Source: DASSBR01 sp035701285
GTDB lineage: Bacteria > Pseudomonadota > Gammaproteobacteria > Natronospirales > DASSBR01
Length of the DNA stretch: 39,831 bases
Direction of reading: 5' to 3'
Assembly (NCBI GenBank): GCA_035701285.1
Contig: DASSNT010000011.1
Coordinates: forward strand, 1-39,831
A program made the position numbers and the translations under genes. Below the pieces are notes generated by a model. It was not told the origin of the DNA, did not search any database, and worked only from the letters and a program-made list of their open reading frames with translations. Positions within the stretch are counted from its first letter, which is position 1, and every line of letters begins with the position of its first letter. Positions 32,639 through 39,831 of this stretch are shown here, piece by piece.

Positions 32639-33556
32639 CTACTGGTTGTCGCCGCCCTCGAATCCCGGCTCGCCGGGGCCGGCCCGGCGTTCTGCCGGGC
32701 CGAACAGCAGTTGTTGCGGGTTATTTTCCAGGCTCCGGCTCAAATCCTGCAGCGCGCGGGCCGTCTGTTGCAGTTCGTTCATCGTCGCGCCCAGCTTCGG
32801 CAGCGTCCGACGCGTCAGCGCCCGGCCGGCCACCTGGCCGACATGAGCGAAATCCTTCATCTCGCCGCTCAATTCGTGCAGCGAATCCGTCAACTTCGTC
32901 ATGTGCCCGATCAGATCGTCGACGTGATGCAGCGTATCGCGCGCATCCTGCGTCAATGCCGGCAAGCCGCCCAGGCCGGCTTCAAGCTTCTTCTCGAGAC
33001 CCGCAAGCTGCGCGGTCAACTGCGCGGTATTGGCCAGAATAGTATCGATGCGCTCGCGGTTGGTGTCGCTGAGAATTTTTTGCAGCGAGTCGGCGATTGC
33101 GCTCAGCTTGGCGGCCAGCGCCTGTCCGGCTGAAGTGAGGCTGCGGGCGCCGCCGCGCAGCGGGATTCTGGCCGGCTGTTTCGACGAAGTCGGCAGCCGC
33201 TTCGAGCTTGCGCCGGTATCGTTCAGTTCGAGCGTGGCGAGCCCGGTGACGCCCTGCGAGCGCAGCATCGCGTAGGTGCTGGCGGTAACTGGAATCGAGG
33301 CGTCGATGCTGATCCGGATGTAGGTTCTCCGCGCGTTCTCGGCGGCCAGATGAATGCCAGTGACGTTGCCCACCGGCACGCCGCGGTAATACACGGTCGA
33401 CTGTCCGTGGAGCCCCATAACTGACTGCTCGGCAACGACCGTATACGGCGCGGTTTCGGCATGCGAGCCGCCGAACCAGTAGAACGCCGCGCCGATCGCC
33501 CCGGCGAGCACGACGATGAAAAGCCCGGTCATGAAGGCGTAGGCGCGCGCGCTCAT
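32639..33556 (-). CDS. mlaD: MCE-domain substrate-binding protein of a phospholipid ABC transporter (MlaD-like)
   Basis: A 305-residue protein anchored by one N-terminal transmembrane segment (about 6-28), followed by an MCE domain (about 38-115: YTVVAEQSVMGLHGQSTVYY, RGVPVGNVTGIHL, LRSQGVTGLATLEL). A long helical stretch follows (about 140-290) that could form the periplasmic helical bundle or needle seen in MCE proteins, then a Gly/Pro-rich tail. It is longer than E. coli MlaD (183). The ATG overlaps the mlaF stop (ATGA). It is expected to form a hexamer on the periplasmic face of MlaE. Confidence 0.92.
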   Translation of the reverse strand: MSARAYAFMTGLFIVVLAGAIGAAFYWFGGSHAETAPYTVVAEQSVMGLHGQSTVYYRGVPVGNVTGIHLAAENARRTYIRISIDASIPVTASTYAMLRSQGVTGLATLELNDTGASSKRLPTSSKQPARIPLRGGARSLTSAGQALAAKLSAIADSLQKILSDTNRERIDTILANTAQLTAQLAGLEKKLEAGLGGLPALTQDARDTLHHVDDLIGHMTKLTDSLHELSGEMKDFAHVGQVAGRALTRRTLPKLGATMNELQQTARALQDLSRSLENNPQQLLFGPAERRAGPGEPGFEGGDNQ

Positions 33557-34329
33557 GTCAGTGCGGGCCCAATGATCCGTCGGGCGTACTCGCCTTGAAA
33601 GAACCGGCGCACGAACGGGTGGTTCGAGCGAACCACCTCATCGACAGGGCCGAGCGCGACCACGCGCCGGTCCGCCAGAACCGCCAGCCGGTGGCAGAGG
33701 TCCTTGACGGTGTTGAGATCGTGCGTAATCAGTACCACGGTGAATCGCAGCTCCTTGTGCAGGCTCGCCACCAGGCGCGTGAAGGCCTCGCTGGCGATCG
33801 GATCGAGGCCGGACGTGGGCTCGTCCAGGAACAGCAGTTCCGGTTCCAGAGCGAGCGCCCGTGCGAGTGCGACGCGTTTCACCATGCCGCCGGACAGCGC
33901 TGCCGGCAGCAAGTAGGCGGTGTGCGCCTCCAGTCCGACCATCGACAATTTCATGCACACGAGCTCGTGAATGAGTTCTTCGCTCAACAGTTTGAGCTCG
34001 CGCAGCGGTAGAGCGATATTGTCATATACCGTCAGGGCGGTAAACAGCGCGCCGCTCTGAAACAGCACCGCGTAGCGGTCGCGCAAGCGGGCGCCCGGGC
34101 GAAGCGGCGCCCCGAAGACGGTGATCCTGCCTTCCGTTGGCCGCTCAAGGCCGATCATCTCCCGCATCAGCGTGGTCTTGCCGCTGCCGGAGCCGCCGAC
34201 GAGCCCGAGAATCTCGCCTTTTTTGACCGTGAGATTGACGTCCTGGTGCACGATGCGATCGCCGAAGCGGGTGCCGACGTGCTCCATCACGATAACGTTG
34301 TCGTCGGTCTGTGGCGACACCGCACTCAT
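33553..34329 (-). CDS. mlaF: Phospholipid ABC transporter ATP-binding protein MlaF
   Basis: A 258-residue ATPase. Walker A is GGSGSGKTT, the Q-loop region is YAVLFQSGALFTALTVYDNI, the signature LSGGMVKRVALARALA, Walker B LLFLDEPTSGLDP and the switch histidine LITHDLNTV. The start is ATG 34329 (MSAVSPQTDDNV), which overlaps the mlaE stop by four bases (ATGA); the much longer open frame upstream in this phase is a shadow of mlaE and typA DNA. It energises MlaE-driven lipid transport between the inner and outer membrane. Confidence 0.96.
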   Translation of the reverse strand: MSAVSPQTDDNVIVMEHVGTRFGDRIVHQDVNLTVKKGEILGLVGGSGSGKTTLMREMIGLERPTEGRITVFGAPLRPGARLRDRYAVLFQSGALFTALTVYDNIALPLRELKLLSEELIHELVCMKLSMVGLEAHTAYLLPAALSGGMVKRVALARALALEPELLFLDEPTSGLDPIASEAFTRLVASLHKELRFTVVLITHDLNTVKDLCHRLAVLADRRVVALGPVDEVVRSNHPFVRRFFQGEYARRIIGPALT

Positions 34330-35474
34330 ACCAGCATCCCCGCGCCCTGGAACACTATCGCAAATACCGCATCGGCAAGTATCACGACGGTAATCGAGGT
34401 CACGACGGAATCGGTGGTTTCGTGGCCGAGGCTGTCGGTGTTCGGTTCTACGCGCAGCCCGAAATGGCAGGCGGTCAGCGCGATCAGCACGCCGAACACG
34501 AACGCCTTGCCAAGTCCGAGATACAAATTCACGATCGACACCGTCTGCGGCAGCTGCACGAAGAACTGCCCGAAGCTGATGTGCAGCGACAGGCTTGCCG
34601 AAAAAATGCCGCCGGCGAGCGCCATCGCATCCGTCCAGATCACCAGCAGCGGCACCGCGATGCCAAGCGCGACCAGCTTCGGCCAGATCAGTCTGACGCT
34701 CGGCGAGATGCCGAGGGTGGCCAGCGCGTCGAGTTCCTGGGTCACGCGCATCACCCCGAATTGCGCCGTCATCGCAGAGCCGGAACGGCCCGCGACTAGA
34801 ATGGCCGCCAGCAGCGGCCCCAGTTCGCGCAGGATGCCGACGCCGAGTATTGGCACGATGAACGACTCGGCGCCGAAGCCGCGCAACTGCACCGCCGACA
34901 GATAACTGATGACGACGCCGATCAGGACGCCGACGATGGCGGTTATAGGCAGCGCGCGGCTGCCGGCATCGTGGATCGTTGCGGAAATCTCGCGCCACGG
35001 AATGCGGTCGGGGTGGCGAACGAGCCAGAGTGTGTCGAGCGCTGCCTGGCCGATCAAAATCAGCAGTTCCTTCGGATGCACGATCAGGGCATCGTGCCAG
35101 TGCTCGATGAGCTTGAAAAACGGGCCGAAAAGCGTCCGGCGCGGCGGCTTGATCGCCGGCACCGTGCGTTCGCTCCAGCGCTCGAACAGGCTTCGATGCT
35201 CGTCGCGCAACCGCAACCGCGACGGGCGCTTTTCTCCCCAGGATTCCCAAAGTGCGAACGCGCCCACGCTGTCGAGTGACTCGATCTCGGTCAGATCCCA
35301 GCCCATGTCCGGCGCCTGCTGAATCTGGTTCAGCTCCTTGCGCAGCCCGCCGACGCGCAGCGAAAATCCGCGCAAGTTCCAGTTGCCGGTCGGAACGACA
35401 GTGGGCGTTTCCGATTGGAGGTCGCGGACGTGCAGCGCGGGAGGAGTGAGTTCCGTCGCGGCGAGATTGACCAT
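34326..35474 (-). CDS. mlaE: MlaE-family permease with N-terminal STAS-like domain
   Basis: A 382-residue permease. The N-terminal about 100 residues (VPTGNWNLRGFSLRVGGL, WDLTEIESLDSVGAFALWES) resemble a STAS domain like MlaB. The MlaE permease domain (about 130-380) has several membrane helices, with GVLIGVVISYLSAVQLRGFG, GILRELGPLLAAILVAGRSG and VTQELDALATLGISP, hallmarks of the family. ATG 35474 is used; the upstream extension runs into the typA promoter region. It is the first gene of mlaE-mlaF-mlaD and divergent from typA. Fusion of the STAS domain may replace a separate MlaB. Confidence 0.93.
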   Translation of the reverse strand: MVNLAATELTPPALHVRDLQSETPTVVPTGNWNLRGFSLRVGGLRKELNQIQQAPDMGWDLTEIESLDSVGAFALWESWGEKRPSRLRLRDEHRSLFERWSERTVPAIKPPRRTLFGPFFKLIEHWHDALIVHPKELLILIGQAALDTLWLVRHPDRIPWREISATIHDAGSRALPITAIVGVLIGVVISYLSAVQLRGFGAESFIVPILGVGILRELGPLLAAILVAGRSGSAMTAQFGVMRVTQELDALATLGISPSVRLIWPKLVALGIAVPLLVIWTDAMALAGGIFSASLSLHISFGQFFVQLPQTVSIVNLYLGLGKAFVFGVLIALTACHFGLRVEPNTDSLGHETTDSVVTSITVVILADAVFAIVFQGAGMLV

Positions 35475-35517
35475 AATCGAAAAGGTTAATCGCGGCACTC
35501 TTGAAAGGCAATCGGCG

Positions 35518-35523
35518 TATAAT
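35518..35523 (+). promoter_or_regulatory. Candidate typA promoter -10 element
   Basis: A perfect TATAAT in GCGTATAATTG, 64 bases before the typA start. A TTGAAA (35501-35506) is upstream, but only 11 bases away, too close for a normal -35. Confidence 0.5.
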
Positions 35524-35534
35524 TGTCGGTTTTT

Positions 35535-35558
35535 GCGGGAGCCGGCCGTCACTCCCGC
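35535..35558 (+). other. Stem-loop in the typA leader
   Basis: GCGGGAG (35535-35541) and CTCCCGC (35552-35558) pair perfectly around a ten-base loop. It would lie near the 5' end of the typA mRNA and is not followed by a T-run. Role unknown. Confidence 0.4.
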
Positions 35559-35586
35559 CAGCACACCCTTTGCCCGGAATATCACG

Positions 35587-37410
35587 TTGATCGAAAACCT
35601 CCGCAATATCGCCATCGTCGCCCACGTCGACCACGGCAAAACCACGCTGGTCGACCAGCTTCTGCGTCAGTCCGGCACGCTCGAAGAGCGCGTGGCGGCG
35701 CCTGAGCGGGTGATGGACTCCAACGACCTGGAGCGCGAGCGCGGCATCACGATCCTGTCGAAGAACACCGCGATTCGCTGGCAGGACTACCGGATCAATA
35801 TCGTCGACACCCCCGGCCACGCCGACTTCGGCGGCGAGGTCGAGCGGGTGCTGTCGATGGTCGATTCGGTGCTGCTGCTGGTGGATGCGGTCGATGGCCC
35901 GATGCCGCAGACGCAATTCGTCACCCGCAAGGCGTTCAAGCATGGTTTGAAGCCGATCGTGGTCATCAACAAGATCGACCGCGACGGCGCGCGGCCGCAC
36001 TGGGTGCTCGACCAGACGTTCGACCTGTTCGACCGCCTGGGCGCGAGCGAGGAGCAACTCGATTTTCCGGTGGTCTATGCCTCTGCGCTGATGGGCCATG
36101 CGACTCTGGATCTGGCGAAGGCGGGAACGGACATGACACCGCTGTTCGAGACGATTGTCGAGCGCTGCCCGCCGCCGCCGGTGGATCTCGACGGCCCGCT
36201 GCAGTTGCAGGTCACCTCACTCGACTATTCCAGCTACGTCGGCGCAATCGGCATTGGCCGGATCACGCGCGGCCGGCTGCGGCGCAACATGCCGGTGAGC
36301 GTGATCGGCCGCGACGGTAAAGTCCGCAACGAACGTGTGGGCCAGGTGTTCGGCTTTCTGGGTCTGGAGCGCGTCGAAGTCGAAGAAGCGCGTGCCGGCG
36401 ACATCGTCGCGTTCACAGGCATTGAACGGCCGCACATTTCCGACACGCTGTGCGATCCGGAACGGGTCGAGGCGCTGCCCGCGCTGACGGTCGACGAGCC
36501 GACCATCAGCATGCAGTTCGAGACCAATAACTCGCCGTTCTCGGGCCAGGACGGCAAGTTCCTGACCAGCCGCCAGGTCCGCGAGCGGCTCGACCGCGAG
36601 GTGCTGACCAACGTCGCGCTGCGTGTCGAGCCGACCGACGACCCGGAAAAATTCCGTGTCTCCGGCCGCGGCGAGCTGCATCTCGCGATTCTGCTGGAGA
36701 CGATGCGCCGTGAGGGCTATGAGATTGCGGTGTCCCGGCCGCAGGTGATCGTGCGCGAGCGCAACGGCCAGCTTGAAGAGCCGTTCGAAACCCTGACGGT
36801 GGACGTTGAAGAGGCTCACCAGGGCGCGGTCATGGAAGCGCTCGGCGAGCGCGGCGGCGACCTGACCGACATGGTGCCCGACGGTCACGGCCGCGTGCGC
36901 CTCGACTACACCATCCCGGCCCGCGGCCTGATTGGCTTCCAGACCACGTTCCGGACTCTCACTTCCGGCACCGGTCTGCTGCATCACATTTTTGACCATT
37001 ACGGCCCTTCGAAGGGCGATGCGCATTTGCGCCGCAACAACGGTGCAATGATCTCCAACGCGCAGGGCAAGGCCGTCGGCTACGCGCTGTTCAACCTGCA
37101 GGAACGCGGTCGTATGCTCGTGGCACCGGGTGAGCCGGTATACCAGGGCCAGGTTATCGGCATCCATGCGCGCGACAACGACCTCACGGTCAATCCGCTC
37201 AAGGCCAAGCAGCTCACCAACATCCGCGCCGCCGGCAAGGACGACAACGTGCTGCTGACGCCGGCCACGCGCTTTACGCTGGAGCAGGCGATGGAGTTCA
37301 TTGAAGACGATGAGCTGATGGAAGTGACGCCGCACCACATCCGGCTGCGCAAGCGCCACCTGACCGAACAGGACCGCAAGCGGGCGGGGAGGAAAGTCGC
37401 TAGTAGCTAG
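35587..37410 (+). CDS. typA: Ribosome-associated GTPase TypA/BipA
   Basis: A translational GTPase that binds the 70S ribosome and aids 50S assembly, especially under cold or other stress. The start is TTG 35587: MIENLRNIAIVAHVDHGKTT matches the E. coli start, and the length becomes 607, equal to E. coli. G1 is AHVDHGKTT, switch regions RGITI and DTPGHADF, G4 NKIDR, then EF-G-like domains III and V and the BipA-specific C-terminal domain (NIRAAGKDDNVLLTPATRFT, MEVTPHHIRLRKRHL). The last codons (KVASS) and the stop lie inside a terminal inverted repeat, so the natural tail appears to have been replaced. Confidence 0.97.
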   Translation: MIENLRNIAIVAHVDHGKTTLVDQLLRQSGTLEERVAAPERVMDSNDLERERGITILSKNTAIRWQDYRINIVDTPGHADFGGEVERVLSMVDSVLLLVDAVDGPMPQTQFVTRKAFKHGLKPIVVINKIDRDGARPHWVLDQTFDLFDRLGASEEQLDFPVVYASALMGHATLDLAKAGTDMTPLFETIVERCPPPPVDLDGPLQLQVTSLDYSSYVGAIGIGRITRGRLRRNMPVSVIGRDGKVRNERVGQVFGFLGLERVEVEEARAGDIVAFTGIERPHISDTLCDPERVEALPALTVDEPTISMQFETNNSPFSGQDGKFLTSRQVRERLDREVLTNVALRVEPTDDPEKFRVSGRGELHLAILLETMRREGYEIAVSRPQVIVRERNGQLEEPFETLTVDVEEAHQGAVMEALGERGGDLTDMVPDGHGRVRLDYTIPARGLIGFQTTFRTLTSGTGLLHHIFDHYGPSKGDAHLRRNNGAMISNAQGKAVGYALFNLQERGRMLVAPGEPVYQGQVIGIHARDNDLTVNPLKAKQLTNIRAAGKDDNVLLTPATRFTLEQAMEFIEDDELMEVTPHHIRLRKRHLTEQDRKRAGRKVASS

Positions 37411-37476
37411 TCGCTAGGACTAAGTGAAGAACAGCATTTCTTATACTAGCTACTAGCAACTCAGCACTAGCGACTT
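37394..37476. repeat. 83-base terminal-inverted-repeat element overlapping the typA stop
   Basis: A perfect 11-base terminal pair, AAGTCGCTAGT (37394-37404) and ACTAGCGACTT (37466-37476). Internal CTAG-rich segments GCTAGTAGCTAG and CTAGCTACTAGC are also inverted copies. The left end encodes the final residues and stop codon of typA; the right end stops six bases before the pdxH ATG. Confidence 0.85.
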
Positions 37477-37481
37477 AATTC

Positions 37482-38069
37482 ATGAACGAACTCTACAATG
37501 AAGCAATCGCCCGTTTCGAGGAGTGGTTTTCGGTCGCGCGCGAACAGGCGGTTAATGAACCTACCGCGATGACGCTGGCCACGGTCAATGCCGACGGCCA
37601 GCCGGCCGCGCGTACGGTCCTGCTCAAGCACTTCGACGAGCGCGGCTTCGTGTTCTACACCAACACGCACAGCCGCAAAGGCCAGCACCTCGACCACAAT
37701 CCAAAGGCCGCGCTGTGTTTCTTTTGGCAGCCGCTGATGCGCCAGGTGCTTGTCGAAGGCGTCGCCGGCCGCGTACCGGACGAAGAAGCCGACGCGTACT
37801 GGGCTACTCGGCCGCGCCTGAGCCAGACGGGCGCATGGGCGTCCAACCAGTCCGCACTGCTCGACTCACGCGAGACGATGGATCGCCGCTTAAAGGAAGC
37901 CGGTGAAGAGTATGCCGAAGGAGCCATCCCGCGCCCGCCGCACTGGACCGGCTACCGCATCGAGCCGACGATGATCGAATTCTGGCAAAGCCGCGCGGGG
38001 CGGCTGCATGAGCGGGAACGGTATTGGATGGAAGATGGTGCTTGGCTCAAGAGCCTGATCTATCCGTGA
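37482..38069 (+). CDS. pdxH: Pyridoxamine 5'-phosphate oxidase
   Basis: An FMN enzyme that oxidises pyridoxine or pyridoxamine 5'-phosphate to pyridoxal 5'-phosphate, the cofactor used by Kbl and ArnB of this window. It has 195 residues (E. coli 218; the lost part is the N-terminal extension). Signatures: MTLATVNADGQPAARTVLLKHF with the FMN-binding region, NTHSRKGQHLDHNPKAALCFFW, RQVLVEGVAGRV and the PROSITE-type end IEFWQSRAGRLHERERYW. ATG 37482 lies just after the inverted-repeat element, which takes the place of a clear Shine-Dalgarno. Confidence 0.97.
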   Translation: MNELYNEAIARFEEWFSVAREQAVNEPTAMTLATVNADGQPAARTVLLKHFDERGFVFYTNTHSRKGQHLDHNPKAALCFFWQPLMRQVLVEGVAGRVPDEEADAYWATRPRLSQTGAWASNQSALLDSRETMDRRLKEAGEEYAEGAIPRPPHWTGYRIEPTMIEFWQSRAGRLHERERYWMEDGAWLKSLIYP

Positions 38070-38097
38070 CCTAAAGCAACTGTCTTCCAAAAAAGGC

Positions 38098-38126
38098 TTG
38101 CCAAAAACTAAAATCTGGACTACGTT
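38098..38126 (+). promoter_or_regulatory. Candidate promoter of the SpvB/VCBS gene
   Basis: TTGCCA (38098-38103) and TACGTT (38121-38126) are 17 bases apart in a locally AT-rich spacer 33 bases before the start codon. The -10 match is weak. Confidence 0.33.
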
Positions 38127-38158
38127 TCAACATAACAACTAGGGCAGGGGATGGGGCG

Positions 38159-39831
38159 ATGGGGATCAAGATTTCGGTCGGCCGTGTCTTTCTTGGATTG
38201 TCGGCCGTTTTCCTCGGCATGGCATTGGCGACCAGCGCGACGGCTCAAACCAACACAGTCGGCGCCATTCCCGGCCATTTCAGCGTTACTCCTACCGGCG
38301 CTGCGACTTACTCGATTCCTTTTGACTTGCCACCCGGCATCGGCGGACTGACGCCGCACCTGGGGCTGGCCTACAGCAGCGCCGCTGGCAACGGCTTGGC
38401 TGGCTACGGCTGGTCGCTCGCTGGCTTTTCTGCCATCAGCCGCTGCGCCAAGAACCTATCGGCGGACGGCAAAGTTACCGCAGTGACTTTTACGAGCGAA
38501 GATCGTTTTTGTCTTGACGGTAACAAGCTTCGCCGCAAGGTTGGCACCTATGGCGCCAATGGATCGACATACCGCACTGAACATGAAACTTTCTCGCGCA
38601 TAACGTCCTACACCTCGGGTGGCACGGGCCCGGTACCGGGCGTCGGGCCGCAGTGGTTCAAGGCCGAAACTCAAGGCGGTCTCACCTACGAGTATGGCAA
38701 GACTACTGACTCGGAAATCCTGAACGGATCGAATTCCGCCGTACGTGTCTGGGCCTTGGATAGAATAACCGACAAGTACGGCAACTTCATCCAGTTCGAG
38801 TACACAAACGATACGGCAACGCATAGCTACAGGCCGGCGAAAGTCTCATATACCGGGCATGGCAGCCTTGCGCCGACGCATACCGTCGTCTTCACCTATG
38901 AAACGCCGCCGAGCGGGGTCAACATCGTCCCGGCCTACATTGCAGGTACCATGGTCCGCGAAACTAAGCGTCTGGCCAGTGTTACCGTCAAATACCTGGC
39001 CGGCCTGGTCCATAGCTACACGCTAGACTACGAAACCAGTGGTTCAACCCACCGCAGTCGTATTACAAAAATTACCGAATGCGGTCCGGATGCTTGCCTT
39101 CCGCCAACAACAATCGCTTGGCAAAACGGCACCGCCGGGCTTGGCAGTGACCGCGACACGGGCAGTCCCACCTACGCGGCTGCATACGCGCACGTCATGG
39201 ATATCAACGGCGACGGTCGTAGTGACCTGGTGTACCCCAAGGAAGGCGGGGACTGGTACGTCATGCTGGGCAATAGTTCGGGGTTCGGTGCTGCGCAATC
39301 CACCGGGGTTTTATCGAGCGGTTATCAATACGCGCTAGTCACCCATTACGATGGCAACGACAGTGCCGACCTTATTATTCCGACCGGAGGCACTTGGCGG
39401 ATTCTTCGATATACCGGCAGTAGCTTCAGCCGCTACGATACAGCCATAACCTACATTGGCTACGACGGCGAATACGCAGCAGTGGACATCAACGGCGATG
39501 GCTTGGACGACCTGCTGTATAAATCCGGATATTCCATTTATCAGCGCCTTAACAACGGGAACGGGTTTGGCGGTCCAACCCTTGTAAGCAGCGATTCGAC
39601 CGTCGATTTCAAGGATGCCAATGGCGCTGCAATACCGACTCGTTTCGCTGATATTGCCGCCGATTTCAACGGTGACGGTCTGCGCGACCGCATGTTGACG
39701 CGTTCGGAATCATGTGATGATCTGCCGCTGGGCGACTGCGGGGGTTATCCCCAAAAGTTCTATGTCACCTACATCCTCGGCAATGGCACGCTTGGCAACG
39801 AATACAACGTCTCCGGGAGCCAAATGCTTTC
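38159..39831 (+). CDS. Secreted SpvB/VCBS-repeat protein (Tc-toxin/RHS type), 5' part
   Basis: The frame from ATG 38159 stays open to the window edge (557 codons). AGGGG (38146-38150) is eight bases upstream; the ATG at 38151 is in another frame and rejected. A signal peptide (MGIKISVGRVFLGLSAVFLG, cleavage near ATA at residue 29) precedes an SpvB/TcdB N-terminal domain: GAATYSIPFDLPPGIGGLTP, YSSAAGNGLAGYGWSLAGFS, AISRC. FG-GAP/VCBS Ca-binding motifs follow: DINGDGRSD (348), DINGDGLDD (443) and DFNGDGLRD (502). This layout is typical of insecticidal Tc B-subunits and RHS/YD-repeat shells that enclose a C-terminal toxin; the cargo part lies outside the window. Codon use is AT-richer than in pdxH, hinting at transfer. 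Confidence 0.88.
   Translation, partial: MGIKISVGRVFLGLSAVFLGMALATSATAQTNTVGAIPGHFSVTPTGAATYSIPFDLPPGIGGLTPHLGLAYSSAAGNGLAGYGWSLAGFSAISRCAKNLSADGKVTAVTFTSEDRFCLDGNKLRRKVGTYGANGSTYRTEHETFSRITSYTSGGTGPVPGVGPQWFKAETQGGLTYEYGKTTDSEILNGSNSAVRVWALDRITDKYGNFIQFEYTNDTATHSYRPAKVSYTGHGSLAPTHTVVFTYETPPSGVNIVPAYIAGTMVRETKRLASVTVKYLAGLVHSYTLDYETSGSTHRSRITKITECGPDACLPPTTIAWQNGTAGLGSDRDTGSPTYAAAYAHVMDINGDGRSDLVYPKEGGDWYVMLGNSSGFGAAQSTGVLSSGYQYALVTHYDGNDSADLIIPTGGTWRILRYTGSSFSRYDTAITYIGYDGEYAAVDINGDGLDDLLYKSGYSIYQRLNNGNGFGGPTLVSSDSTVDFKDANGAAIPTRFADIAADFNGDGLRDRMLTRSESCDDLPLGDCGGYPQKFYVTYILGNGTLGNEYNVSGSQML

Noticed and set aside
32681..32701. GC-rich hairpin (GGCCCGGC/GCCGGGCC) as terminator of the c-di-GMP gene
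   Set aside because: It lies inside the mlaD coding end and has no T-run on either strand.
33553..36099. An 848-codon minus-strand open frame spanning mlaF, mlaE and the 5' part of typA
   Set aside because: Only the last 258 residues (from ATG 34329) are MlaF; the rest is another phase of mlaE and antisense typA with no homology.
38151..38351. ATG 38151 and its 66-codon frame
   Set aside because: It is out of frame with the long signal-peptide-bearing SpvB frame that starts at 38159 and has a better Shine-Dalgarno distance.

Overview
The window is GC-rich chromosomal DNA of a Gram-negative bacterium, most likely a gammaproteobacterium near the order Xanthomonadales. This is inferred from the gene content (ffh / rpsP-rimM-trmD-rplS, HtpG, SppA, Kbl-Tdh, NADP isocitrate dehydrogenase, a PutA without a DNA-binding domain, TypA, PdxH, an L-Ara4N lipid A pathway, an MlaEFD transporter) and from intergenic inverted repeats built on CCCGAAY heptamers. 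No rRNA, tRNA, CRISPR array, transposase or integrase was seen. Coding density is very high, and no gene-free stretch exceeds about 300 bases.

Layout. 1-900: the AT-richer start of a leftward gene cut by the window edge, then an antitoxin/MazF-like toxin pair behind a palindromic operator. 1.0-6.95 kb: ffh, a secreted M4 metalloprotease lodged between ffh and the trmD operon and ending in a strong terminator, then rpsP-rimM-trmD-rplS ending in a second strong terminator. 6.95-13.5 kb: an exported TPR protein, htpG, a DUF6502-type protein, a third terminator, and sppA. 13.5-15.9 kb (minus strand): kbl-tdh, which converts threonine to glycine and acetyl-CoA, with a palindromic element between the two genes. 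16.0-16.4 kb: a Nudix hydrolase. 16.6-23.9 kb: a seven-gene arn cluster (arnT, one ArnE/F-like SMR protein, arnB, arnC, separate formyltransferase and decarboxylase genes that are fused as ArnA in E. coli, and arnD). It should modify lipid A with 4-amino-4-deoxy-L-arabinose and give cationic peptide/polymyxin resistance.

23.9-32.6 kb: icd, then putA, L-serine dehydratase and a CHASE/PAS/GGDEF/EAL c-di-GMP protein. The last three are packed 15 and 4 bases apart. 32.6-35.5 kb (minus strand): mlaE-mlaF-mlaD joined by two ATGA overlaps, a minimal phospholipid ABC transporter of the MCE type. 35.5-38.1 kb: typA and pdxH, separated by a small terminal-inverted-repeat element that supplies the end of the typA reading frame. 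38.1 kb to the edge: the 5' part of a secreted SpvB/VCBS protein of the Tc-toxin/RHS type.

The least explained material is non-coding. Several unrelated palindromic or heptad-repeat elements sit directly against start or stop codons (kbl/tdh, arnT, arnD, putA, typA), a Shine-Dalgarno/anti-Shine-Dalgarno pair sits at the kbl promoter, and a terminator hairpin ends three bases before the TPR gene start codon. The protein systems belong to known families; the unusual points are their arrangement (protease in the ffh-rpsP gap, split arnA with one SMR subunit, catabolic genes joined to c-di-GMP turnover, Mla core without periplasmic partner).
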